This document shows, piece by piece, positions 11,395 to 21,900 of a stretch of 30,587 nucleotides of DNA. The number at the start of each line of letters is the position of its first letter. Positions within the stretch are counted from its first letter, which is position 1. The stretch is from Spirogloea muscicola (taxonomy: Eukaryota > Streptophyta > Zygnematophyceae > Spirogloeales > Spirogloeaceae). The position numbers and the translations under genes were made by a program. The notes below the pieces were generated by a model. That model was not told the origin of the DNA, did not search any database, and saw only the letters and a program-made list of their open reading frames with translations. The stretch covers positions 146,708 through 177,294 of the forward strand of contig WELB01000048.1 of assembly GCA_009602725.1 (NCBI GenBank), read 5' to 3'.

Positions 11395-14300
11395 CTACAG
11401 CGATTCTGGGCCATGGTGCGTGTGGTCGTAGCCATAGAGGCCCTCAGAGCCCGGCGGCGCAATCAGGTCGCCATCTGTGGGGCACGGCGCGGCATGGGTC
11501 AGACGAGGGGGCAGTGCAGCAGCTTCTCTTGCATGGCAGTCTGCAGCAATGGAGGAGGCGAAGGGTTTAAGGACAGTCCTCAGAAGGGCTTAAGCAAGGG
11601 GACGGAGGAATCAGTTGTGTCAGACCTCCCCAGAGAGCGTATGCCTCCTCGCCGTGGACAGCGTCGTCACCCCACGCAAGCGCCTCATCGCTCATCCGCA
11701 GTGGTAGGACGCACGAGATCCCGAGCATAATGAGCGACGTGATGAAAACATTCCAAAGGATGATGAAGAGGCCGCCGCAAATCTGCGCAACGCCAGGAAT
11801 AACAGTAGTACGACGGCAGTAAGCAATGAGCTGAGAGCAGCCGATGCAGGTATGGCACGAGGTCATCGAGGAGCAGTCAGGGGGAGGCTGCTCGCCTGCT
11901 TCCCAAGTTGGCCAAAGTTGCCGTCATACACGAGCCCTACGGTGCCGGCTTTGCAACCGAATGACCGGCACAGGGGCGCGGAGGCCAGGAATCCGACGAG
12001 GATGCCGCCGAGGAGGCCAGCGACTCCATGCGTGTGCGCGATGTCTAGCGTGTCGTCTACAATCTGGAGGACACGCAGGTTCTTCTTCACAAGGTTGAGC
12101 GTGACCCATGGCACAGAACCCGAGAAGAAGCCGACGATGAGCGCGCCCCAGCCGGTCACAACGCCTGAGCCGGCCGCAGGTGAAGTGAGCAAGCGATGGG
12201 AGGTGTCAGCTGGCCTTTGAAGATGGAGAAAGGAAGTTGGGGCAAGGCAGAAGCCTTAGAAGGTAGGAGGTGAGTGGCAGCACACATGTAACGTTTCGGG
12301 GTTTGATTGGGAAGCTGAGACTTAGTAATTGTCATAGGGCTTGAGGTCATGGCATTGGGAGTGGAAGTTGAGGGCCGCGATGGCAGTGACAAGGGGGGTC
12401 TGGAATGGGAGCGAGCAAGAGAGGGAGTACCTGCGCCAGGCGTGATGGCGACGAGGCCAGTAATCATGCCCTTGAGCGCGCCGACAACGGCGGACTTGCC
12501 ATAGTATAGATTGTCGAGTAGGGTCCAGACGACGACGCTGGTGGCTGTCGCGACGTGAGTGTTGAGCACGGCGACAGATGCGTCCAAGCTTGCGGCGTAC
12601 GGGTCACCGCCGTTGAAGCCGGACCAGCCAAGCCAGAGGAAGCCTGCGCCAAAGAGGATGACGATGGTGTTGTTGGGCGTGTTTACTGCACGATCGCGCG
12701 CCAGCCGTGGTCCCACCTGCGCCCGCCCCCATCGCCGGTAAACGAGGAGTGGGTGACACCAGCGTTCACAGCAACCCATTGGATATGGAGAGTCAAAGCT
12801 GGAAATTTGGACCTTGACTGATATACTGTGGAGCGTTTTCACAGTTCTCACAAATTTCACACTTTTCACAGTACATGCAGGTACTGTGTCTCACATCCCC
12901 ACCAACAAGCGTCTGTATGAAGAATGGAAGCATTGACTTGATCATATTTCCGTATTTTCTCTTATGCGCATTGCTTGTTGGCAGGTAAAAATCAAGAGGA
13001 GGAGGGGAAGCTTAGTGAGCAACGAGAGAGGAGCCAGAGGAAGTGCGTGGAGGTATTGAGGCCTGGATGTGTCAAATAGGCAGCAATGAGGAGTGCATGT
13101 AGAGAATCAAGCTTCCTGATGGCACGTACAAAGGCAGCGGCGGTGTAGCCGGCGGCTGCGGCGGAGAGGTGGATGACGTAGCCGCCTGAGTAGTCGATGA
13201 CACCCCAGCGGAAGAGGAAGCCTCCGGCAAAGAGCGAGTAGCTGCCGACCGTGTAGCCGAGCGTGACCCAGAGCGGCACGAAGATCATCCAGGCGTACAC
13301 GTTGATGCGGGCAAGCAAGGCGCCCAGCAGGATCTGCACCGTGATTGCTGCGAAGCAGAACTGGTGCCAAGCCCAGGGCACGGCGCCCACGTTTCGTCAG
13401 CTGGGCCGCGGCTTGATGCCACTTTAGGGTGCCCGCGGGGGGGCAGGGGGGGTGGAGGAGGCGCGTTCCTTATCCTTTGGACTATGGTTTGCTTTACCAA
13501 AGCTGAAGATATCAAATGTCCTCAGACTTGCAATAGAGGTCACGTCAAGCACTCATTGTTACTGTATGATGGTCATTATATGTTGCCATTGCCAATTTTG
13601 GTCCTTCGGGGAGGACGTTGCCTGGAAGTAGACCATGGTGGTCTTGGGGAAGGCAGGCAGGATGCCGGCGGCCGGCAGGCTGGACTGCTTCATGCCCGAG
13701 ATGTTGTCGAGCGCCGTGTCGGGCCGGCCCCAGAAGCCGCCCGCGATGCCCGACCCCTGAGCCGACCCGAAGCCGAATCTGCACAGATGAGGCAGACAGG
13801 GGGGGAGATGAGAAGTTTGACGACTTGGAGGAGAGCTCAAAGGGAGGGTGGAGATGGCTGAGGCTGCGGAGGTGAAGGGGTGGGTGAGGCCAGAGTGCGA
13901 CGGAAGGACAAGGAGCAGAGAGGAGACGGCGAGGAGAGGGACTGGGAGAGAAGGTGAGCCAGGCAGGGCAAGCATGCAACAGTGAGGGGCCAGAAAGGAA
14001 GAGGAGGCGGCGAGGAAGCAAAGCATGGGAGAGAGGGTGCTGGAGATAGGGACATGTGGACACATTTTTGGGTGGGGAGGGGGGGCCTGGCTCACTCGTA
14101 TGCCCAGGTGACCCAACAGAGCATGACAACGGCGAAGGCGTAGACGGCCATGAAGGAGGAGTTGACGGCCCACTTCTTCTTCATGATGCCCCCGTAGATG
14201 AGCACCAGCCCGGGGTTGCACTGCGGCGCAGCACAGAGAGCAGGCAGCGGCGGCCGTCGTCGTGGCTGGTGAGACCTGCCTAGACTTCGTGACAGCTATC

Positions 14301-14818
14301 TTTCTAAGCGCAACGCCGTTGCACGATCAAGGGCAGGGCATGTGCCCGTCGCTGCGGCCAAGGCCAGCCAGCAGCTGCAGCACCTTCGGCCGTAGAGTGC
14401 ATTGCGGCATTGACGATCGCACGGCAGCCCCTCCCTCGACTGCGTCCTCTCTTTGCCTGCGGCCTCTCACGCAGCCAGCTGCGGAGGAGCGGCGCAGCTG
14501 GGGGCCCACGATCCCTCCACAAAGCGGCTGCCTTTCGAGCGTCGCCGCATTTTTTACACTATGGTGGAGGCAGCCTCTCACGCAGCCAGCTGCGGAGGAG
14601 TGGCGCAGCTGGCCTCCCACGATCCGCTCACAAAGCGGCTGCCTTTCGAGCGTCGGCAGCCATGCCCACAACGGCGGAGGCGCTGCAGCTGCCGGCCGGA
14701 CTGAGCGGCGGGCCGGCGGCCGCGGCGGGAGGGCCCGCACCTGGAGGCCGACGAGCGTGGCGGCGATGAGCTGCCAGGCGTTGTCGCCGCGGCTCAGCCA
14801 TGGCGCGGAGTCCGACAT
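11395..14818 (-). CDS. AMT: Ammonium transporter, AMT2/MEP-like, 8 exons
   Basis: This is a plasma-membrane channel-like transporter that takes up ammonium. Exons, high to low: 14818-14741, 14220-14096, 13778-13622, 13360-13130, 12716-12431, 12164-11896, 11782-11626, 11474-11395, giving 460 residues. The ATG at 14816-14818 opens a short N-terminus ending [18 protein letters not shown]. Motifs include [21 protein letters not shown] in the first helices, [18 protein letters not shown], and [13 protein letters not shown], which carries the recruitment Asp and first pore His. Further on are [39 protein letters not shown] with the second pore His, [28 protein letters not shown], and a short tail with YDHTHHG. 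The second His motif is HTHG where HTHA is usual. Introns 3 (GC at 13621-13620) and 6 (GC at 11895-11894) use GC-AG borders; no GT donor nearby keeps frame and family sequence. The gene is divergent from importin-11. Confidence 0.95.
14463..14684. repeat. 2 x 111-bp tandem duplication in AMT intron 1
   Basis: Copies 14463-14573 and 14574-14684 both open CCTCTCACGCAGCCAGCTG. Each contains an AAAGCGGCTGCCTTTCGAGC block and GGCGGAGG- or GGTGGAGG-like ends. The first 87 or so bases are nearly identical and the ends are more diverged. The 111-base unit is a multiple of three, so plus-strand frames through it repeat a 37-residue block, but the segment lies inside AMT intron 1 (14740-14221). Confidence 0.85.
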
Positions 14819-15600
14819 GCTCGCGGCCGCCCCCGGGCGGGCGCCGCGCCTGGGGGCTGCCCTCAGGCGGGCGCGGCCATGGCGGCCATGATGGCGCCGG
14901 GAGATGACTTGCGTGGGTTCAAAACATGGAAGGTCACAGCGGCAAAGTTCACCGTCGGCAAGCCCATCTGATGACGTACGTTACCCACTGCAGAGTGACC
15001 CGCTCAGCCTCCCGCCCGACCACGGGTCCCCACATAGAGGTCACTAATCGATACTGAACACGGGAAGGCGAATGGCAAGCCCTTCTGGGCCGGCTTTGCC
15101 AGCCCCCTCTGTTGCTATGGCCATGCCATTTCATTCCTGCCACGACCTGTAGCTCGCCCTGCTTTCTGGTGCAAAGCATGAACCTGAGCACGCTGCAAAC
15201 AGACCTTGAGACCTATTCAGCTTAAGATTTCCGACTGGAGCTGGGAAGGAGCTGCAGCTGGCGGGAGACGAGCAGCAGCCAACGTGGTCCTGATCGTTGG
15301 AATGGCGCCCACGACCACGGGCCCCACGTGGGATGAGGCCCCGTGGGGGCCCATCGTCGGCCCTTGGCCGCCCCGTCGTCCGGCAGCGCCGTCGGGCGCG
15401 GACGCTCGGGGCCCCGGCGCCCGGCGCCGTGGTCGGGCGGGAGGCAGGAACGGCGGGCGACGTTGGCCGGACGGCTCCGCCGTCGGGCGGCGGCCCCACC
15501 GTTCCGTCGGGCGCGACGCTAGGGTTTGGAGGAGGGAAGGGGTTTTGTGGAAACCCTAAAGCGCCACACCGCCTCTCGCGAGCGCCCTGCGCCGCCGCCG
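14819..15600. promoter_or_regulatory. Divergent promoter region, AMT (-) and importin-11 (+)
   Basis: The region lies between the AMT start codon and the start of the importin-11 5' end. The left half is mixed sequence and the right half (15290-15540) is very GC-rich. It contains a 10-base palindromic G-box CCCACGTGGG (15323-15332) and two telo-box motifs in opposite orientation. No coding segment is supported. The promoter role is inferred from position and motifs. Confidence 0.55.
15520..15559. promoter_or_regulatory. Paired telo-box motifs, inverted
   Basis: TAGGGTTT (15520-15527) and AAACCCTAA (15551-15559) form an 8-base inverted repeat with a 23-base purine-rich spacer, just upstream of the importin-11 5' end. 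AAACCCTAA telo-boxes are known in plant promoters of growth and translation genes, where they work near the transcription start. The role here is inferred. Confidence 0.45.
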
Positions 15601-15648
15601 CCGCCGCCGCCGCCGCAGCCGCCGCCAGTCCGTCGCCCGGCGGCGCTG

Positions 15649-15811
15649 NNNNNNNNNNNNNNNNNNNNNNNNNNNNNNNNNNNNNNNNNNNNNNNNNNNN
15701 NNNNNNNNNNNNNNNNNNNNNNNNNNNNNNNNNNNNNNNNNNNNNNNNNNNNNNNNNNNNNNNNNNNNNNNNNNNNNNNNNNNNNNNNNNNNNNNNNNNN
15801 NNNNNNNNNNN
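15649..15811. other. Assembly gap (163 N) inside a (GCC)n tract
   Basis: A run of 163 N is flanked on both sides by (CCG/GCC) repeats. It very probably hides the first coding exon of the importin-11-like gene, because the first supported exon begins at residue 30-40 of the family. Confidence 0.98.
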
Positions 15812-15936
15812 TGCGCGCCGCCGCCGCCGCCGCCGCCGCCGCCATCGCCGCCGCCGCCTTGTCAGGGGCAGCTGCTTGCTCGAGGCCGAGGGCCTGACCG
15901 CTGCAAAGGCCTGTGGCCGCGGCGCTGCCGCCGCAG

Positions 15937-18900
15937 GAGGTCATCGCCGCCAAGGACGCGGCGGAGGTGCAGGGCGGCGCGCGCTGGCTGGCCGCCGTCT
16001 ACTTCAAGAACAGCATCAACCGCTTCTGGCGCACCCGCCGGGACACGCCGTGAGAGCCTCGCCGCCACGGCCTTTGAGTCAGCTGTGCCGCATGCAGCTG
16101 GGGCCCCTTGTGGGCGTGAGGACTGGCAGCCATGGCGCCGCCGTGCTGCGGCGCACGCCGTGTGCCGCCTCCCCTCACGATTGCGGCCCTCTGCCCGATC
16201 CCTGGCGACCACGGCAGCGGCATCGGCGATGACGAGAAGGCGCACCTGCGGGCGAAGCTCCTCGACCAGCTCCGCGAGGAGAACAACCAGGTTGCCGCCG
16301 CCTCAGTGGCCACCGTCGCAGCCACCACCATGGTCGTCGCCGCTGTGGCTAGGCCCCTAGCTTCTGGCTCGAGGGCTCCCGACCCAAGCACCGGCAGCGC
16401 AACATTGCCCGTCAACCTCGTGTGGCGTGGGCCGTCCCGTGGGCAGTGGCGCTCAGTCCTCGCGCCGCGGCGGAGCGTTGGTGCAGGTTGCGGTGCAGCT
16501 GGCGCTCCTCATCTCAAAGATTGCGCGCTTTGACTACCCCAGAGAGTGGTAATTGTCGCTGCTTCCCAAGCCAGCGCTGCAGCCTTGGCACTGGTGAATG
16601 CCAGCGCCGACCTCGACAACCATGACAGCTGCAGTCGTGCAACTGTGCTTCCGCCTTGCCGACATGTCGGCAGCGGCGGCGGTGCGCATGTGCAGGCCGG
16701 GCCTCTTCCCGGCGCTTGTGCAGAAGGTGCAAGTGGAGGACGTGCTCCTAACTCAGCGCGCATACCTCGTCCTCAACCACGTCCTCAAGGAGCTCTCCAC
16801 CAAGCGCCTCGCCGCCGACCAGCGCAATTTTGCAGAGGTCTAGCTGGCTACGAGTCTGAGCTGCAAAATGAGCTTCATGTGTAGCTTCCACGGCGTGTCC
16901 CTAGCTCAGGAGTCTAGGTAGGCGACGGTGTAGACTCAAGTTGCGGAACTGAAGTCTGAGGTACCTTGTCGAGCTGCTTTTACCTCGTTGATTCTTTAAG
17001 ACCCTTCTCAGGGCCAATTTACACCTGGACGGACGGACGCAAATTGACCTCGAGTTAGCCTCGGCTTGGCAAGACTTTGACCCCGGACGCTCCATACACC
17101 GCGTGACACGTACCCCGCGGCGGCGTCCGTCCGTCCCGTTTAAATCGGCCCTCAGACTGCCAAGTCTTGAGCCAGCTAACAAAGTCACCGCCGGTGGCAT
17201 GGCTTGCGCTGCTGCAGATCACGGCGCAGCTCTTTGAGTACACGTGGCATCACTGGTGTGGAGACACGCAGGTCCTGCTCCAGCACTTTGCCACCTCCAA
17301 CGGCACACTCCAGGAGGAGCCTCGCTCTGGCGGCGGCGCAACGGCAGCGCTTGGCCAGGAGCGCTCCTTTGCGTTGCGCTGCGAGCGTTGGCTGCTCTGC
17401 CTCAAGGTCTTGCGCCGCATGCTGCACTTTGGCTTCCCAAGCGACGCCAAGTCCGTGCAGGTCGGCTTTCAACTACCAGCCGAGCACCACTACACATGCC
17501 GGTCGCTTGAGGGCCGACTGGTGACCAGCTATCGTCATGACAGTGCCCAATTGTCTCTATGACAATCCTGAGGTTGAGGCAGGAATCTTGCTTCTTATGC
17601 TGACAAAAGCAGTCGAGGCCTGGGTACTAGCCTCCAATGTGACACAGAACTTCAAACCCCTGATCAAGGATTGAGAACATCCTCAAACATGATCCCAGCA
17701 CTAGTTGCTGGGCTGGTGAAGCTGCTAGTTGCACCTAGGCAGCAGTTGGCATTGCATGTGCCTTGACATTGTGGACCTCTGATCTCACTTAGCTCTCTTC
17801 CTAAGTATATGCTTGGTTGAGGAGCCCTGACCTCTTTGCAACTGTGTAAGCTCACTGGAGTCAAAGAGCTCGTGCAGGAGGTGCCAGCGGTGCAGCGAGT
17901 CGTCCCAGCATTCCTCCAGTGCACGCAGACCATCCTCCAATCTTGTAAGAGACGTGTGTATAGCTGCCACAGCCATGTGTCCCAGAATGCTGAGCTGCTA
18001 AGTGTTACCCAAGCTCCATCACTTGGCCAAGCCATCGCTGTTGCTGCTGGTTTTGCAGTGTGCGGTCACTCATTGCTGCACCAAATGAGATTAAGATACC
18101 TTCAGCTGCCTTAGAGGAGGCAGTTGAAGAGCAATACTAAATGTAGCTGGAGACAAAATATTCCTCAAGGAGCTTCTGCGCGGTGGTTGTGCGCAGGGGT
18201 GCGGCTGCAGCAGCCATTTCTAGAGCGGGCCTGCCTCAAGCTTGCCAAGACTGTGACGGACATCCAGGCAGTGCACCCGTACTCGTTCAGCAATGCCGCC
18301 GTGCTGCCACCCGTGCTGCAATTTGTGCTCGAGCAGGTCACAGCGGTGGCGGCCGCGACAACGCCAGTGCCAGAACGCTTCCTCATCCAGTGCATGATCT
18401 TTCTGCAAGCCGTGCTGAAATGTCTCGCATACAAGCAGCCCAAGGCGGGGCGCGTTGTCAAGATGCCCAATGCTGCGCCTGCAATTCTGCCTGCAACGGG
18501 GGCAGCCGAAGAAGTGGAGGAGGCCCAGTGGCGGCTTGCTGAGCAGGCCCAGAAGCTCATGCGCAGCGTGCTCGACGATGCCGCGGTCGTCCTCCTCTGC
18601 AACGTGCTTGTGCAGAGGTGAGCCAATGGTCAAGCCACTTGCCAAAAGTGTTCCAGGTTTGCATTTATAAACCACCAATCACCTGTCTTCAGCTGTCTGG
18701 AATTTTATTGATGTAAAGGACTGACAAAGAGAGAGGCTCTGGTGAGCAAGGTGCAGTGTGGGAGGGTGCATAAGGGAAGTTGGCTGTATGTTGAGCTGGT
18801 TGTGAGTGTTAAGAAAGGCACTGAAGCTCAACAAAGTGGGGCGGGCCGGCAGGTACTTTGTGCTCACGGCTAAGGACCTTGAGGAGTGGGGAGCGGATGC

Positions 18901-21900
18901 GGAGGCGTTCCATCATGAGCAGGACATGGCGCAGTGGCGCGATCGCCTCAGGCCGTGCGCTGAGGCACTGTATCTCACGCTCTTTGAAAATCACAGGGAG
19001 GTAAGATCAGGACTGGCCAAAGCCACCAACCCGTGTTTCACCAGCTGGCTCACTCCAAAGCTGCGCATAGAGAATTGTTGCAGCCTTGGTTGGTAATCCG
19101 GCTGCTACTTGCAGAGCGCTGCAGAAGTAGGTGTGACAGCTATGTTCAACAGCATAAGTCAGAGACGCTCCTTGCAGTGGCACTGCTGGGTTGGCTCTTG
19201 CCAGAGCAATTGTCAATGTCCTGCACACCTCTCAAACTCTTCATTCTCAGCCTGAGTAGAAGTAGATGGGCGTACAAGGAGACAGACTGTGGCAGATTCA
19301 ATCCTCCAATCAAATCTGTTGAATGCGCAAGTGACCTTTTGCTGTCCAACATACAAGTGGGACTCAGATGCGGTCCCTCTTCTGATTTTGTGTGGAATGC
19401 TTGTAGTGAGGGTTGCTGGTATATTAATAGTAAGCTTGTCTATTTCTTGAGGCAGAGCAGATACCTGACACGCTCACAGACAATGCCGCTGCCGGGTTGC
19501 TGCCAGGTGCTGGCACCTGTTGTGATGGGTCTGCTGGCTACTGCGGATGCAGCATGCCTGCCGCCTACCAGCGGGCCAGAGACTGAGGTCATCCTGTCAG
19601 CTGCCTTGCTAGCAAAGGACGCTGCGTACTTGGCTATGGGAATTGCCAACTACGATCTCTACGACTACTTGGATTTCAGGGCTTGGTAAGGCAGTCAAAC
19701 CTGGAAGTGCTCGTCATACGAATTGCATTGTCACTCCGGGGAGCCCTCGTGACTTAAGACCGGTGCTCCAGGTCATTGTCTTGGCTGGGTTCTTGATGAA
19801 CCTTAGATCAATGTATGAACTTCAAATGTTGACCTGACAGCAATATCTTGAAGTACCCTATTCTCCAATCAGATGAGAGAGAGAGTAAATGAGCTACCTA
19901 TGGAGCAAGCACCCTTGACAGCACCTCCTTAAGCTTAATGAGCAGGACTTGCAGAAACAGGTTCTAAATTCTGCCTGAGATTAGCTCTATGCTCATGCTT
20001 ATGCGCAGGTACGAGCGGTCCCTTGCAGTGGAGCTGGCTAACAGGCATGCAAATGGTCGCATCCTGCGGCGACGAGTGGCATGGCTGCTCGGTCAGTGGG
20101 TCAGCAAGGTGCGTTATATGAGGGCAAACTAGTATCCAGAAACGGCTGTCCAGTGGAGATTATATTACAGTATCCGGATCACACTTGTCCAGTTGTGCAG
20201 TATCTCCCAATTCTAAGTCCATTACTTGCTTGCCCACATAGTCACATTGTGTACTAGAGGCTCTGCTACACCTGCTTGTAGTTGTTGTCGTCGATTTACT
20301 TTGTCAAGCGTGGGAAGCAGACAGGAACAGTCCGCAACATTTCTAATGACGAGTAGCGCTGTTCCCTGCAGGTCAAGGGAGACTTGCGAAGACCTGTGTA
20401 TGGTGCCCTTGTTGGCATCCTTGGCGAGGGTGATCTGGCTGTGCAAGTACGTTGTGTTTAATTACCACCCTGCGACACTTATGTGTTTGATGTCTTGCAT
20501 TAGAGGGCTATGCAATCTAGTGTGAAGACAAGTTTCTTGAATGCACTCCTCTAAGAATGTATTTGCACCGAAGCACTCTGTTTGCCTACCTGCAAATTTG
20601 GGCATAATACCCAAGATGCTGAAGCACACTCGCTTCTTGGGCACAGTTGGCGGCTTGTCACTCTCTGCGCAACCTGATTGATGATGTGCACTTCTACGAG
20701 GAGGAGTTCTCGGAGTTTGTGGAGCCAAGCCTACACCGCCTCTTCCGCTTCATGCGGGAAGCCACTCAGTTTGACTCTCAAGTACGGCCATGCCGCATGC
20801 GCACTCGCTGCTTGTAGGAAGCAGCTCCTATCTTGTCTGCTTGACTGCAGTCACGCTTAAAATTCTCATCTGATGCTCCTACTCTGTTGGTCTGTCCTAT
20901 TTGTTTATGCAGCTGCAGATTTTCAACCTGGTCAGCTTGATAATTGAGCGGCTAGGTGATAAGATTGTACCGTGTGCAGAACATATCATGGCCTTCTTAC
21001 CTCAGGTGAGTTGGACCCTGCAGAAGAAGGTCCATATGGCTTGTCCTTTGAAGGTGGTCAATGCCCTGGTCAGAGCCCAGAACTTGAGTTGTGCCCCTGC
21101 ATCTTGAGCTCCTGAGCTGCTCAAGCTCAGAGCGTGGTTATGTGTCATATATAACCACGTATGTCATGAAAGTGTTTCACCTTGACATAGTTAACATAGA
21201 AGGAGTTTCTACTTTGTCAGCATGAAGATTTCGCTGTGCAGTATTTAATGTACAAGCTTCCTTCGTGTTTCAGGTGTGGCAGGAGTCGGAGGGCCAGAGC
21301 CTTTTGAGGATACAAGTCATGCTAGCACTGCAGCGACTCATAGGAGCTCTGGGCAACCAGTGCACCATCACATATCCCCTGCTGTTTCCCATCCTGCACC
21401 ATTCCACGGACATCACGCTGCCGGACGAGCTCAACTTGCTTGAAGACGGCATGCAGGTGTCTCACCCTCTTAGTCCTTGTTTGTGACGTCTTACCATGCA
21501 TGCAGGCTTCCACAACTAGCAGGTTCACATTGCCCAGTACGATAGTTTGTGCTGTCACTAGCTGCTGACTCTGTGCACACAAGATCTCCACGATATACTG
21601 TCCTGCTTCAAGCCAAGAAGGCTTTCTTGTACTGATACTTTTGTATGTATTGCAGCTGTGGCTGGTGACTCTGCGCAATGCGCCCACCATGGTGCCGCAG
21701 ATACTGTCGCTTTTCTCCCACCTAGTCCCTGTCATGGAACGTAATTTCGACCACCTACAGGTCATCTCCTGATTGCTGCACAGCAGTGCTTGCCTTCCTT
21801 GCAAAGTTGGATGCTTATGAATCACTTACTAGATGACTTCTCCTTCTATCAATGGAAGGTGATGAGTGATGGTCATCCCTGACTATAATCGAGTGAGATT

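Noticed and set aside
14410-14769. Plus-strand frame with a repeated 37-residue block.
   Set aside because: It lies in AMT intron 1 and over AMT exon 1 in antisense; the repetition follows from a 111-base tandem duplication whose length is a multiple of three.
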